64,000 nucleotides of DNA from Rhodospirillum sp. (GTDB lineage: Bacteria; Pseudomonadota; Alphaproteobacteria; Rhodospirillales; Rhodospirillaceae): assembly GCA_021741145.1 (NCBI GenBank), contig JAIOYK010000009.1, positions 46,482-110,481 on the forward strand. The letters are read 5' to 3'. Below the pieces are notes generated by a model. The model did not search any database. It saw nothing but the letters and a program-made list of their open reading frames with translations, and had not been told where the DNA came from. A program made the position numbers and the translations under genes. Below are positions 8,841 to 18,824 of this stretch, piece by piece (position 1 is the first letter of the stretch; the number at the start of each line of letters is the position of its first letter).

Positions 8841-9974
8841 CTAGCCCTCGGCCAGGGGGCCGAACAGGTCGACCATCAAATCGTGGAAAGCCTCGCGCCG
8901 GGGGGGATCGTTGACATGGGTGAGTGCCCGGTTGGCCCCGTCCATGAGCGAGGCGGCCATGGTGTCCCGGTTCACCGAGGCCCAGAAATCACTGATCCAC
9001 CGCTGATCCGCGCAGAGCCGCAGCCGGGTCCCAGCCCGGGTCAAGGCCTCCACGGGGGTCAGTCCCCCGACTTCGTTGGGGGCTTGGTCGAGAAGGGCCT
9101 TTGGCGACACCATGCCGTATTCGTCCCGGGCTGTTTCTCCGACCCGGACCAAGGGACCCACATAGGCCGGGCGGGCCAGCATGAAGAGTCCGTCGAGCAG
9201 GCGCAGCCACAGTCCCAGCCATTCCCGATAGACCCCATGGTGCCGCAGTCCCAACAGGAAGGGCTCCATCCAACCGGGTTCCCCATTGCGTGAGGTGCGC
9301 GCGAGGAACGCGCGGTATTCCTGCAGCACGGGGAAATGGGGAAGCAGGGCGGTCAGCAAAAAGCGCTCCTCGGGCCAGCAGCGGTGGGGAACTCCCCCGG
9401 CCAGCGCCTCGAGGCACAGGTCCGGTTGGCCCAGTTTCAACAGATCCGCGGTTTGGCCGAGGAACAGGGCGGGGTTGGCCAGGCAGGGCTGGACCGTGCC
9501 CGCGTGGGAAAGCCAAATCCGGCGTTCGAAAACCCGTGGCAGAGTCGGGTCGGGGGGCGGAGCGGAGTCCCAGGCCTCGAACAGAGCGGGGATGCGGTCG
9601 AAATCCATGAAGATATCGGGGCTCAGTCTGAGTACGCTGTCCCGCATGTCCGTCAGGCGTAGGCCCCGGTGCACCGCATGGAAGTCCGAGACCAGGGCGG
9701 GCAGGCCGAAATCATGGGGTGGGGAGAGGGTGAGCAGTTCCGTTCCCCGGGCGATAAGGTCCTCCGCCAGCCCTTGATGGGCGGTCAAGTCCGCCCGCCA
9801 AGCGGTCATGATCACCCGGTCGACGGCGCCGTCGGCCCAGAGGCCCAGGGCGCTTTCCATCACATGGGATAGGACTCCCAGGTCGCGGATGCCGCCGGAC
9901 ACGAGAATGATCCGCTCTCCGCCGTCTTCTGGCAGGAGGCCGCCGGAGCGCTTGCGTTTGGGGGCGCGGGTCAT
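8841..9974 (-). CDS. WavE-like/glycosyltransferase-like hypothetical protein
   Basis: I do not recognise this 377-residue protein with certainty. It opens with a basic tail and then RIILVSGGIRDLG at about residue 21, followed by DRVIMTAWRADL. This resembles the N-terminal strand and turn of WavE-type LPS-synthesis proteins (ISGPIR... and STW). Charged and aromatic residues are frequent and no membrane segment is evident. It overlaps the upstream CNB/TPR gene by 4 nt (ATGA), so the two are translationally coupled. A sugar-transfer role is only inference; a general hypothetical protein is the safe label. Confidence 0.6.
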   Translation of the reverse strand: MTRAPKRKRSGGLLPEDGGERIILVSGGIRDLGVLSHVMESALGLWADGAVDRVIMTAWRADLTAHQGLAEDLIARGTELLTLSPPHDFGLPALVSDFHAVHRGLRLTDMRDSVLRLSPDIFMDFDRIPALFEAWDSAPPPDPTLPRVFERRIWLSHAGTVQPCLANPALFLGQTADLLKLGQPDLCLEALAGGVPHRCWPEERFLLTALLPHFPVLQEYRAFLARTSRNGEPGWMEPFLLGLRHHGVYREWLGLWLRLLDGLFMLARPAYVGPLVRVGETARDEYGMVSPKALLDQAPNEVGGLTPVEALTRAGTRLRLCADQRWISDFWASVNRDTMAASLMDGANRALTHVNDPPRREAFHDLMVDLFGPLAEG

Positions 9975-11968
9975 TCGCCTCTCCCGCCGCCGGATGTCGC
10001 GGTCCGGGGCCCTCGTCCTCCTCCGGCCACGGTGGCTTGAGTCGGCGGTCCGGCGCGATCCGCGGCGTCCCAGCCCTCGCCATCGTCAGTGCCGACCGTG
10101 GCGGGCCGTTCGGTCCAGCCCGGATCGATCACCGGCCGCGGTCCCCCCGTTCGCTTCAGCATGTCTTCCACCCGTTTCAGGTTCTTTTCGGCCACGATGG
10201 CCAGCCGGTCGGCGCCATGCATGCGGTAGGTGCCCAGGGCCGAACGAAAACTGTCCGCCGACTCTTCCAAGGCTTCGCGCCGCTGGGAATGCTTGGCCAG
10301 CAGGAACAGGGCGGATCCCATATTATTCTCCGTCGCCGCCCAGAGCATGGGAGCGGCCTCGAAGGTGCGGATCTCCATGGCCTGTTGGCAGGCGTCCACG
10401 GCGCGTTCCAGGATTTCGTCGGATCGGGCCTGATCACCATAGACTTGCAGTACTTGGCCGAGATTGTGCATGACTTCCGCCCACTTCCAGGGATAGGTGG
10501 CGCGGTTGAAGACTTGAAGGGCGCCTTGAAGACACCCCAAGGCTTCTTTCAAACTGTCCAGATTGCCTTCTTCCAGGTCCACCCTGTAGAGGACCATGCC
10601 CAGACGACTTTGGATGCCCGCCCATTCCCGGGGCATGTCCTGGGCACGGACCGCTTCCAGGGCGCCGCGGTAGGCCTCGATGGCTTGGATCAACAGATCT
10701 TTTGCCTCGGCCCGCTCCCCCATGGATTGCAGACAGATGCCGATGGCCCGGTGGAGGAGACCCCATTCCAGGTCCGCTTCCCGAGGCAGCAGGCCGATGG
10801 CCGCGCCATAAGCGTCGATGGCCAGTTCGTACCAGTTGGAATCTCGCCCGTGGTGGCCGAGCGCGGCCGAAGCGTTGCCAAAACAGGATAGGATGGCGGC
10901 CCGCTCCATGGGGCCATAGGCCACGGGCGGGTCGAGCCCAACCACCCGGGCCTGCTCCACGGCCGTGGGGAGGCTGGTGGCGATGGCCCGGGCCTGGAGT
11001 TCCGTTCGGGGCTCGACCGCGGCCAGGGCGACGGCCCGGGGCAGGGCGGTCCAGTCCTCGCCGAAATCCATCGGCAGGCAGAGCCACGTCAGCGCGTTGG
11101 GCTGGCCGGGGCGTCCATCCTCCGGTGATTGGATGCCGGTGAACCGGATCTCAAGGATCCGGGCCGGCGGATCGACGAGACCCCACAGGACAAGGTCGGC
11201 GTCCTCCTTGCGGAGGATGTTGCGGGCTTGGGTGCCCGCCTGGGCCAGGGCGGCGAGGGGTCCGTCGTTTCCCCCCACCTCCACGGCCTTGTCGCTGGCC
11301 TTGATCAGGATCCCGGGGAGATCCTTGAAGCAGGCGACGATTCGGTCGCGCTGGGCGTTGGCCTCGTCGTTGGGGAGGGTCGCCACGGCGATAACCAAGG
11401 GACGTTGGGCCGCGGACGGGAACGCGGGGGGGCGAGGCGGAAGGGAGTGGGCGCTCCGGTGGGGCCATGCCCGATCCTTGCGGCGGAAGGTTCCCAGGAC
11501 CCGGTCGAGCAAGCCCGGGCGTTCGGTTTCGTTGTCGTGGATGTCCAGGGGGAGCGCGTCGGATCCGATGGGCGCGGGCAGGGTTTCGCGAGGGGACAGG
11601 GTGGTGCCCGAAAGGTCGGCGACCCGGTCCGCGAGGCCATGCAGGCGCCGGGTCAGCTTGGCGATGATCTTCACCGCGACCTCGGGGTCGTCCGCGGTGC
11701 GTTTCAGGAAATCCTCGCGGGACACCTGCTGAAGGGTGACGGGTCCCTTGGCGATGGCCGTTTCCATGCGTTCGGTCCGGTCCGACAGGCCGGTTTCCCC
11801 CAACAGATCCCCCTTGCGCAGGGATCCAAGGGGAACCGCTCCCCGGGGGCTGACTTTGTACAAATCCACCATTCCGGACACGATGATATAGCCTGAGGGG
11901 GCCTTTTCCCCTTCGCGGAAGATCACATCGCCATCGTTGAATTTCCGGTGGACCGGTTTCATGAACAC
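9971..11968 (-). CDS. cyclic nucleotide-binding domain and TPR protein
   Basis: This 665-residue protein begins with a cNMP-binding jelly roll, residues 5-120 (FNDGDVIFREGEKAPSGYIIVSG, then GDLLGETGL). It has no DNA-binding HTH after it, so it is not a CRP-type regulator. After a linker comes a region starting PLVIAVATLPND (about 190-340), which looks like a globular module of unknown function. Helical TPR-like repeats follow from about 370 to 620, with regularly spaced Trp/Leu pairs. The tail is low-complexity and rich in Gly and Arg. It is the first gene of a set with the WavE-like protein and glpK. A scaffold switched by a nucleotide or other small ligand is a reasonable guess. Confidence 0.75.
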   Translation of the reverse strand: MFMKPVHRKFNDGDVIFREGEKAPSGYIIVSGMVDLYKVSPRGAVPLGSLRKGDLLGETGLSDRTERMETAIAKGPVTLQQVSREDFLKRTADDPEVAVKIIAKLTRRLHGLADRVADLSGTTLSPRETLPAPIGSDALPLDIHDNETERPGLLDRVLGTFRRKDRAWPHRSAHSLPPRPPAFPSAAQRPLVIAVATLPNDEANAQRDRIVACFKDLPGILIKASDKAVEVGGNDGPLAALAQAGTQARNILRKEDADLVLWGLVDPPARILEIRFTGIQSPEDGRPGQPNALTWLCLPMDFGEDWTALPRAVALAAVEPRTELQARAIATSLPTAVEQARVVGLDPPVAYGPMERAAILSCFGNASAALGHHGRDSNWYELAIDAYGAAIGLLPREADLEWGLLHRAIGICLQSMGERAEAKDLLIQAIEAYRGALEAVRAQDMPREWAGIQSRLGMVLYRVDLEEGNLDSLKEALGCLQGALQVFNRATYPWKWAEVMHNLGQVLQVYGDQARSDEILERAVDACQQAMEIRTFEAAPMLWAATENNMGSALFLLAKHSQRREALEESADSFRSALGTYRMHGADRLAIVAEKNLKRVEDMLKRTGGPRPVIDPGWTERPATVGTDDGEGWDAADRAGPPTQATVAGGGRGPRTATSGGGRGE

Positions 11969-12118
11969 CCTTTTGGCCCGGACTTTTTCCGCCCGATAGT
12001 CTATCCCGTTTTTCAGGATTTACGCCAATGGACTTGGGGTGCCAAGGGCTTCAGGGATTTATATTTCTCACGGCGTCCCGCTTCGCTGGCGCCTGACTCC
12101 GACGAAGAGGGAACGGGG

Positions 12119-12868
12119 TCACGAACCCGATGGGGCGGGAAATCGGCCCAGGCCGGGCAGGCGCAGGGCCAGGGGATGGGTGTCCAGACCCAGGGACAGG
12201 CCCAGGATGTTCACCTCCACCCCCTCTTCCGGTGCGATCATCAGTCCCAGCAAACCCAGCAGGGAGACCTGGGCGCCGGTTCCACTAGGCGCCCGTCCGA
12301 AGGGGTTGTCGATGGGGCGCCAGTCCTTGCCGATGGCCGTCGGGGGCAGGTCAACGTCCAGTCCTGGAACGGCCCTGGCCAGGTAGGCCAGGAAGGTGTT
12401 GCTGTTGGGGCCAGGGTAGGCGGAGTAGGTGTTCCGCCAGGGATAGACCGCGACCGCCTGTTCAATGGCGGGGATCAGGGCCTCGGCGTTCTCGCCTCGG
12501 ATATCGCGGAGCAATGTCGGAGTGGACCCTGCCCACCTGTCGTCCGGCCCCCCACTGTTCCAGACAACCTTATCGCCCTGTCTCCAGCCGAGGACCTCCA
12601 CCCGCGTGTACCGGTCGGCGCCCGCCGGCTTGAACGTGATCCAACCGTGGACGGCGAAGATCCTGCGCCAGGAGTAGGTCCGGGCCGCGTAGATCTGGAC
12701 CACCGCCTCGTGGCTGGTCACGGGATTGGGGGCCAAGCCGGTCGATCCGTTGTTGGCGACGGACCACGGCTTGGCGCCGCCACCGTTGACCAGGGCGCTG
12801 ACCCCGACGGGGACACCCAACAGAACCAAGAGGGCGAGGAGGGTAAAGAGCAAGCCTTTCATGCGCAC
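12119..12868 (-). CDS. DUF3750 family membrane-anchored protein
   Basis: This 249-residue protein starts with one hydrophobic segment (LLFTLLALLVLLGVPVGVSAL, residues 5-25), serving as a signal anchor or uncleaved signal. The body contains AVVQIYAARTYSWRRIFAVHGW and YTRVEVLGW, which I recognise as DUF3750, a family of unknown function frequent in alphaproteobacteria. A second hydrophobic patch, LLGLLGLMIAP, lies near residue 205. Its neighbour upstream is a long AT-rich intergenic region and it appears to be a single-gene unit. Confidence 0.75.
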   Translation of the reverse strand: MRMKGLLFTLLALLVLLGVPVGVSALVNGGGAKPWSVANNGSTGLAPNPVTSHEAVVQIYAARTYSWRRIFAVHGWITFKPAGADRYTRVEVLGWRQGDKVVWNSGGPDDRWAGSTPTLLRDIRGENAEALIPAIEQAVAVYPWRNTYSAYPGPNSNTFLAYLARAVPGLDVDLPPTAIGKDWRPIDNPFGRAPSGTGAQVSLLGLLGLMIAPEEGVEVNILGLSLGLDTHPLALRLPGLGRFPAPSGS

Positions 12869-13271
12869 CAGTGAAGCGGGCCATTATGGTGATCCTGGGG
12901 CGTTGTCTTTTCTCCGTGTATCGGGGCTGCACGTGCTCATCCCACCTTTGCTTCCACCCCGCCACCCTCCTGGCCGGCGTCTGTTCACCATGGAATCCCG
13001 GGTGGTCCGTGGTGGCTTCAACCGAACCTGTCGCGCGGCGTTGGGAGCCACGAAGCCCTGGGGGCGATGGGGAAAAACTGCTTGTGCAAGGTTGGTATGG
13101 CTTTTTTGGTGTGACTTTGAAAAACATATACCTTATACGATAATTAATTTGATAATTAGCTTGTCATTATAAATCTTAAAGTATATACAATCTTGGAACT
13201 TTTTTGCATCCACACCGCATAATGGTTATATGCGTTGGGAGTCACCGAAATTCCTGATGGAGCTTCTCGAC
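12869..13271. other. 402-nt intergenic region between DUF3750 and torT-like genes
   Basis: The left two thirds are GC-rich with only shadow frames. From about 13110 to 13230 the DNA is strongly AT-rich, a likely promoter zone for the TorT-like gene. A GCATA...TATGC inverted repeat (about 13217-13233) lies close to the start. I could not find clear TorR-box repeats. Confidence 0.4.
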
Positions 13272-14330
13272 ATGATTAAAATTTCCATTATCTGCGGGGC
13301 GGCGCTCGTTTGTCTCGCGGGCTCCGCTTCGGCGGGCGAAACTTGGACGGTGGACCAGTGGTCTCCATCCTACGACTTCAGCAATAACCCCAAGGAAACC
13401 ACCTATTCCTCCATGGAAAAGGCGTCCAAGGACTGGAACCTCTGTGTTGTTTTTCCGCATCTGAAGGATCCCTATTGGGTGGCGACGAACTTTGGGGTTG
13501 TTGATCAGGCCCGCAAGCTTGGTGTTCGCGCTGATATCTTCGAGTCAGGTGGCTATCCGAATCTCGATAAACAGATCGAGCAAGTGAAGCATTGCGCGGC
13601 CGCGGGAACCTATGACGCCATTCTGCTTGGTACGGTGTCCTATGACCTTATGACGCCCACGGTGGTGGAAGCCGCGAAGTCCATTCCCGTGTTCGCAACG
13701 GTCAATCAGATCCAAGGCGACGGCCTTTCGGGGATGGTAGCGGTGAACTGGGTCGATATGGGCCGGGCCGCTGGGCGCTATTTCGTGGAGCAACACCCCG
13801 CTGGGTCCACGCCGGCCAAGGTGGCGTGGATTCCGGGGCCGGAGACCGCGGGATGGGTGAAGTTCACCGACAAAGGATTTCGAGAGGTCATTAAGGACGC
13901 GGCCGTCGATTTGGTCACGGTCAAGTACGGTGATACGGGAAACGACATTCAAAAGACGCTCGTCGAGGACACTTTGGATGAGTTCCCCGATGTGGAGTAT
14001 ATCGCCGGAAACGCCGTCGCCATCGAGGCGGCCATGGCGATCGTCCGGCAACGGGGACTCACTGGCAAGGTGAAACTGGTCGCCGACTATTTCACACCCG
14101 CGATCTACCGTGGCGTGCGCCGTGGCGTGATTGTCAGTGCTCCCACGGACAGCGCGGCCTTGCAGGGTGTCCTGTCCGTTGATCAGGCCGTGCGGTTCCT
14201 GGAGGGGACGTCGACCGCGGATCACATCGGACCCGTGATCTTCAATGTGGATACGACCAACGTGCAGGACTTTCCGGTCGCGGAATCGTTGGCTCCTTCC
14301 GAATTCACGCCGGTTTTCAGCGTTCCCTAG
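13272..14330 (+). CDS. torT: TorT-like periplasmic binding protein
   Basis: This periplasmic binding protein of the type I sugar-binding fold has about 352 residues and a signal peptide cut near SASA/GETW. It fits the TorT family: ETWTVDQWSP at the mature N-terminus, then CVVFPHLKDPYWVATNFGV and DAILLGTVSYD. Near the C-terminus are DYFTPAIYRGVRRGVI and APTDSAALQGVLSVDQAVRFLEG. In enterobacteria TorT senses trimethylamine N-oxide and signals through the kinase TorS. Here no torS, torR or torA is nearby; the next gene is a chemoreceptor with a TorS-like ectodomain. The ATG at 13272 is chosen because upstream codons add no signal character. Confidence 0.85.
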   Translation: MIKISIICGAALVCLAGSASAGETWTVDQWSPSYDFSNNPKETTYSSMEKASKDWNLCVVFPHLKDPYWVATNFGVVDQARKLGVRADIFESGGYPNLDKQIEQVKHCAAAGTYDAILLGTVSYDLMTPTVVEAAKSIPVFATVNQIQGDGLSGMVAVNWVDMGRAAGRYFVEQHPAGSTPAKVAWIPGPETAGWVKFTDKGFREVIKDAAVDLVTVKYGDTGNDIQKTLVEDTLDEFPDVEYIAGNAVAIEAAMAIVRQRGLTGKVKLVADYFTPAIYRGVRRGVIVSAPTDSAALQGVLSVDQAVRFLEGTSTADHIGPVIFNVDTTNVQDFPVAESLAPSEFTPVFSVP

Positions 14331-14350
14331 ACCTTTCCATTCCTTGACCT

Positions 14351-14373
14351 GTTCCGGCCCCAGGGGCCGGAAC
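14351..14373 (+). other. hairpin between torT-like and chemoreceptor genes
   Basis: GTTCCGGCC and GGCCGGAAC form a 9-bp or longer stem 20 nt after the torT-like stop, followed by a weakly T-rich GTTGTTTA. It may be a terminator or attenuator that reduces read-through into the receptor gene. Confidence 0.5.
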
Positions 14374-14531
14374 ACCGGATGTTGTTTATGATCGAGGATC
14401 CCTCTAAGGGGGGACGCGCCGTTCTCGTCGCATTTTGCAAGGAGCGGTGTCCTTTCGGGTGTCCTTGGACGGCTCGTCTTGGTCCGGTTGGGTTCCTCGA
14501 TTTAAGATTCTCCAGGCGTAGAGAGAAAGCG

Positions 14532-16676
14532 ATGAAGACCATTTCCGTGCGCACGGGTTTGATACTGGCATTCGCCTGTGTTGCCCTTCTAACTGTTGTC
14601 GCGAGTGGTACCGGATTGGCTGTTCTTCAGTCGATAAAGACGCGACAGCAGGAAATTCTCGAGAAGTCAATACCCCTCGTTCTGCTCGCCAAGGAACTGG
14701 TAACCGATGCGGGGAATCTCAGCAGGCATCGGGAAGAAATGTCCAAGGCGAGGGACGGGGAGACCTTGGCGGGGCTGCGGAAGGATGTAACGGACGCCAC
14801 ATCCCTGATAAAGAACAATATTGAGCTCTTTCGCGGTCTTGATCGCGGCGGTGATCGCGCGGATGGATTCGAAAGGGTCATCTCTCGGTTCACGGGAGAC
14901 TTGGCGGAGTTCGCGTCGGTCACCGAGGATCGCGTCCGGTTGAACCAAACGCGCAATAAAGTCTATCGGGAGATTCTGTCCGACGCCGGGCGGATGACGG
15001 AGTTGACGGAAAGCCTCGTGGCCAACGGTCGAGCCGACGTCAGCAATGCCCTCTCGACGCTATACGACCTCATTGAGGATCCCGGCGCGGTCAACAAAGT
15101 CTACGACACCCTGGATACGATCCTGGACGTGAAGCTCTTTCAAGCCGAAGAGATGAATAGTCTCAAGGTCAACAGTTTGTTACTGCCCAAACAGGTCGTG
15201 GGTTTGATGGCGTTGACCGAAGGGAGCGCTGTCGAGCGGATCGCCGAAGATATCGCCAAGACGTTGACCGCCTTGGAACGCAATGTGAATTCGATCCGGA
15301 ATCCCGACCAAAAAAGCAGGACACAGGAGATTTTGACAGGTTTGGTGGACCAAATCAAAGTGGGTCAAGCGGACGGCTTTATCGCGATGAATAGGGATTA
15401 TCTCGCGACACTCGACCGTCTGACGGATTTGAGCGCCAGCGTCTTGTCGCGGGAAGAGGCCCTTGGTGCCTTCGCCGCGGAGACGGAACGGACGATTGGC
15501 GACAGTATCGAAGCGGATAAGGCGGCCATGGCCGACGAGGTCTCCTTCGCGCGGACGACCATGATCCTCATATCGATCGTCGGTGTCCTCATTTCCTTGG
15601 CGATTGGCTACTTTTATGTTCGGCGGAATATCCTGTCCCGCTTGGCCGCGCTGAACGAAGCGACCCAACGGCTGTCCGAAGGCGACACGGATGTGGTCAT
15701 CCCCATTGCCTCTCGGGACGAACTGGGTCGAATGGCGGCCGCGCTCCAGGTCTTCAAGGAAAACGCCCAGGAGAAGGAGCATCTCGAGACGCAGCGGCGG
15801 GAGGATGAAGACCGGATGGCCCGGGAGCGCACCGAAGAATTGGCGCGCATCGCCAGCAATTTCGAAACATCCGTCCTTGGTATCGTCGAGTCCGTGACCA
15901 CCCGTGCCCATGGGATGAAACGGTCGGCCGAAACCATGCGGGCGCGGGCCAATGGGGCGGGAGAGCGCACCACCACCGTGGCCACCGTATCGGTCGAGGC
16001 GTCCGGAAGCGTCGAAATGGTCGCCGCGGCGGCGGAGGAACTCAGTGCCTCGATCCAAGAGATTTCCAATCAGGTGTCGCATTCCGCGGCCGCCTCGGAT
16101 GCCGCGGTCGCGGAGGCGCGCCATATCCGCGAGGACGTGAATGGGTTGAGCGTGGCGTCCGAACGGATCGGCGAGATCGTCGGTCTTATCAACGGCATCG
16201 CCTCGCAAACCAATCTCTTGGCGTTGAACGCCACGATCGAGGCCGCTCGGGCTGGCGACGCGGGAAAGGGATTCGCCGTCGTCGCCAACGAGGTTAAGTC
16301 CCTTGCATCGCAATCGACGAAAGCGACAGAGGAAATCGGAGGTCAAATAACGCGTATCCAGGATCAAGTACAGAGGTCCGTGACGGCAATCCAGAACATT
16401 GTCGATACAATTGAGAATCTGAATTCAATCTCGGCCAGTATCTCCTCGTCGATTGATCAGCAGAAGTCCGCGACCACTGAGATTTCGAAGAGTGTTCAAA
16501 CGGCGGCCCTGGGGTCCCAGGAAGTTACCAGAATCATAAAGGACGTCGCCGAGGACGTGGCGGAAACCAGTTCCACCTCGGGTGAGGTCGTGGACGTCTC
16601 GGACCATTTGGTGGACGAATCGGATGCTCTGAAACGGGAAGTGACCCAGTTCCTCGCCAATATCCGGGGTCGGTAA
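14532..16676 (+). CDS. methyl-accepting chemotaxis protein with TorS-like sensor ectodomain
   Basis: This 714-residue transmembrane receptor has TM1 at residues 8-32, a long all-helical periplasmic region 33-340 and TM2 at 342-362. HAMP follows at 363-415 and the signalling hairpin runs from 435 to the end, with tip [20 protein letters not shown] at 561-580. The ectodomain contains LYDLIEDP at 177-184, [13 protein letters not shown] at 205-217, and [12 protein letters not shown] at 248-259. These match the order and spacing of equivalent stretches I recall in the E. coli TorS sensor. The ATG at 14532 has AGAGAAAG upstream; the longer frame to 14379 adds a non-signal segment. The preceding gene encodes a TorT-like protein, its probable partner. 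Confidence 0.85.
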   Translation: MKTISVRTGLILAFACVALLTVVASGTGLAVLQSIKTRQQEILEKSIPLVLLAKELVTDAGNLSRHREEMSKARDGETLAGLRKDVTDATSLIKNNIELFRGLDRGGDRADGFERVISRFTGDLAEFASVTEDRVRLNQTRNKVYREILSDAGRMTELTESLVANGRADVSNALSTLYDLIEDPGAVNKVYDTLDTILDVKLFQAEEMNSLKVNSLLLPKQVVGLMALTEGSAVERIAEDIAKTLTALERNVNSIRNPDQKSRTQEILTGLVDQIKVGQADGFIAMNRDYLATLDRLTDLSASVLSREEALGAFAAETERTIGDSIEADKAAMADEVSFARTTMILISIVGVLISLAIGYFYVRRNILSRLAALNEATQRLSEGDTDVVIPIASRDELGRMAAALQVFKENAQEKEHLETQRREDEDRMARERTEELARIASNFETSVLGIVESVTTRAHGMKRSAETMRARANGAGERTTTVATVSVEASGSVEMVAAAAEELSASIQEISNQVSHSAAASDAAVAEARHIREDVNGLSVASERIGEIVGLINGIASQTNLLALNATIEAARAGDAGKGFAVVANEVKSLASQSTKATEEIGGQITRIQDQVQRSVTAIQNIVDTIENLNSISASISSSIDQQKSATTEISKSVQTAALGSQEVTRIIKDVAEDVAETSSTSGEVVDVSDHLVDESDALKREVTQFLANIRGR

Positions 16677-16744
16677 CGGCGGGCGGGATTCGGCGGTGGT
16701 GTTCGGCGATCCCAATAAGGACGGAACCAATAGGGGAGCCCTCG

Positions 16745-16774
16745 ATGGGGGCCGGTTCAATGGGGGCCGGTTCA
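16745..16774. repeat. 15-bp tandem direct repeat
   Basis: Two perfect head-to-tail copies of ATGGGGGCCGGTTCA lie in the gap ahead of recQ. No function is evident. Confidence 0.8.
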
Positions 16775-16850
16775 ACGGGAGGGAAGGCCGCGTGGATCTT
16801 CATTCCCCGCTCGGCGGTCTTTTCCCTGCACAACGGGTGCAAGCTCCTTT

Positions 16851-18758
16851 ATGGTGTCGTCGTTCCCAACCCTGACCGGATTCCCAATGGTCTTCGACGC
16901 CCCCCTGGCCTCCGAATTCGCGACCGATTCAACCGGTTTCCCCCTGGATCCGCGCAGCCTGCTGGCCGACGTCTGGGGATTCCAGGATTTTCGCCCCGGG
17001 CAGGCGGCGATTATCGAGGCCATCCTGGCCGGGGAGAACGTGCTCGCCATCATGCCCACGGGCGCGGGCAAATCCCTGTGCTACCAGCTTCCCGCCCTGG
17101 CCAGTCCGGGGGTCACGGTGGTGGTCTCTCCGTTGATCGCCCTGATGCGCGACCAGGTGGCCCAACTCACGGCCCTGGGGATCGAGGCCGGGGCGCTGAA
17201 CTCCTCCATCGGCATGGACGAATACCGCCGGATCATGGGGGGGCTGCGACAGGGGACGCTGAAGCTGCTTTACGTGGCGCCGGAGCGCCTGACCCGGCCG
17301 GAGACCATTGCCCTTCTCCAGGACAGCAAGATTGCCACGCTGGCCATCGACGAGGCCCATTGCGTCAGCCAATGGGGCCACGATTTTCGGCCGGAATACA
17401 TGGAAATCGGCCGGGTGCGGGAAGAACTGGGTGGAGTGCGCACGGTGGCCTTCACCGCCACCGCCGACGCGGCCACCCGGGACGATATCGCCCGCCGTCT
17501 GTTCACCGAGGAACCTCGGATGTTCCTGGGGGGCTTCGACCGTCCAAACCTGCGTCTGGCCATGCGCCCCAAGGGGGATACCAAGCGGCGGATCCTGGAA
17601 TTCGTCGCCGCCCATAAGGGGGAAAACGGGGTTATCTACTGCTCCAGCCGCGCCCGCACCGAGGAATTGGCTGAAGCCCTGAACGAGGCCGGACACCGGG
17701 CGCTGCCCTACCACGCGGGTCTGGAGAAGGGGGTGCGGGACGCCAACCAGGACGCCTTCCTGGCCGAGGACGGGCTGGTGATCGTGGCGACCATCGCTTT
17801 CGGAATGGGCATCGATAAGCCCGATGTGCGCTTTGTCTGCCATTGGGACATGCCCAAGAATATCGAGTCCTACTACCAGGAGATCGGCCGCGCCGGGCGG
17901 GACGGTCTGCCCGCGGATACCCTGACCTTCTATGGCCTGGACGATGTGCGGCTCCACAGCCAGCGCATCGAGGAAAGTTCGTCGAGCGAGGAGCAAAAGC
18001 GGGTCGAGAACCAGAAGCTCACCGCCTTGCTCGCGCTCTGCGAGGCGCCCCACTGCCGTCGTCAGAGCCTGCTGGCCTATTTCGGCGAGAAGGCGGAACC
18101 CTGCGGCAACTGCGACCTCTGCCTGAACGGGGTGGAGACCTATGACGCCACCATCGACGCGCAAAAGGCCATGTCGGCCATGGCCCGCACCGGGCAGCGC
18201 TTCGCCACGGAACATTTGATCAACATTCTCGTGGGCACGGATACGGACGCCACCCGTCAATGGGGCCATGACCGCCTGCCCACCTTTGGCGTGGGCAAGG
18301 ACCGGCCGCGCACCGTCTGGCGGGGCATCTTCCGCCAGCTCTACGCCGCCGGGCTGATCTCCATGGATATCGCCAACCATGGCCGTTGGCTGATCACCGA
18401 GTCGGGCAAGGAGGTGCTGGGCGGGCGGGAGACCATCGCGCTGCGGGCCGATGTGCTGGAAACCGGAAGCGGTAAGCGGGAGCGGGATCGCGGCGAGAGA
18501 AGCCGCGCCGCCCCCGCCATCAACCTGGCCGAGGCGGATCGGGCCCTGTTCGATGCCCTGCGCGGCAAACGCCAGGACCTGGCGAAGGAGGCGGGAGTGC
18601 CCGCCTATGTGGTTTTCGCCGACCGGACCCTCGTGGAATTGGCCAGCCACCGTCCCCGAACCCGGGAGGCGATGCGCGAGATCCACGGCATCGGCCAGAC
18701 CAAGATGGCCCGGTACGGCGATGCCTTCCTCAAGGTGATCGAGGACGCGGGGCTTTAG
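16851..18758 (+). CDS. recQ: ATP-dependent DNA helicase RecQ
   Basis: This superfamily 2 3'-5' helicase of recombination and fork repair has about 635 residues. FRPGQAAIIEAILAG (motif 0) leads into Walker A MPTGAGKS near residue 70, then IDEAHCVSQWGHDF, FTATAD, and GFDRPNL. Domain 2 shows GMGIDKPDVRFVCH and QEIGRAGRDG. The zinc site has the four cysteines of CEAPHCRRQ...CGNCDLC. A C-terminal HRDC domain follows (LRGKRQDLAKEAGVPAYVVF). An alternative ATG at 16887 is possible. It stands alone on the plus strand, convergent with the next gene. Confidence 0.95.
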   Translation: MVSSFPTLTGFPMVFDAPLASEFATDSTGFPLDPRSLLADVWGFQDFRPGQAAIIEAILAGENVLAIMPTGAGKSLCYQLPALASPGVTVVVSPLIALMRDQVAQLTALGIEAGALNSSIGMDEYRRIMGGLRQGTLKLLYVAPERLTRPETIALLQDSKIATLAIDEAHCVSQWGHDFRPEYMEIGRVREELGGVRTVAFTATADAATRDDIARRLFTEEPRMFLGGFDRPNLRLAMRPKGDTKRRILEFVAAHKGENGVIYCSSRARTEELAEALNEAGHRALPYHAGLEKGVRDANQDAFLAEDGLVIVATIAFGMGIDKPDVRFVCHWDMPKNIESYYQEIGRAGRDGLPADTLTFYGLDDVRLHSQRIEESSSSEEQKRVENQKLTALLALCEAPHCRRQSLLAYFGEKAEPCGNCDLCLNGVETYDATIDAQKAMSAMARTGQRFATEHLINILVGTDTDATRQWGHDRLPTFGVGKDRPRTVWRGIFRQLYAAGLISMDIANHGRWLITESGKEVLGGRETIALRADVLETGSGKRERDRGERSRAAPAINLAEADRALFDALRGKRQDLAKEAGVPAYVVFADRTLVELASHRPRTREAMREIHGIGQTKMARYGDAFLKVIEDAGL

Positions 18759-18824
18759 AGTGTTCTGCGATCAACGTGGCCCACGAAGTGGACCAGCTTG
18801 ATCTCGACACATTCTAGAAGGCTT

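Noticed and set aside
7449..9293. 614-residue plus-strand frame over glpK
   Set aside because: Antisense shadow of glpK and the WavE-like gene; no start site, no domains.
13110..13230. Possible TorR boxes upstream of torT-like gene
   Set aside because: The region is AT-rich, but I could not find the repeated decamer of TorR sites.
16929..18686. 585-residue minus-strand frame over recQ
   Set aside because: Antisense shadow of a strongly supported helicase gene.
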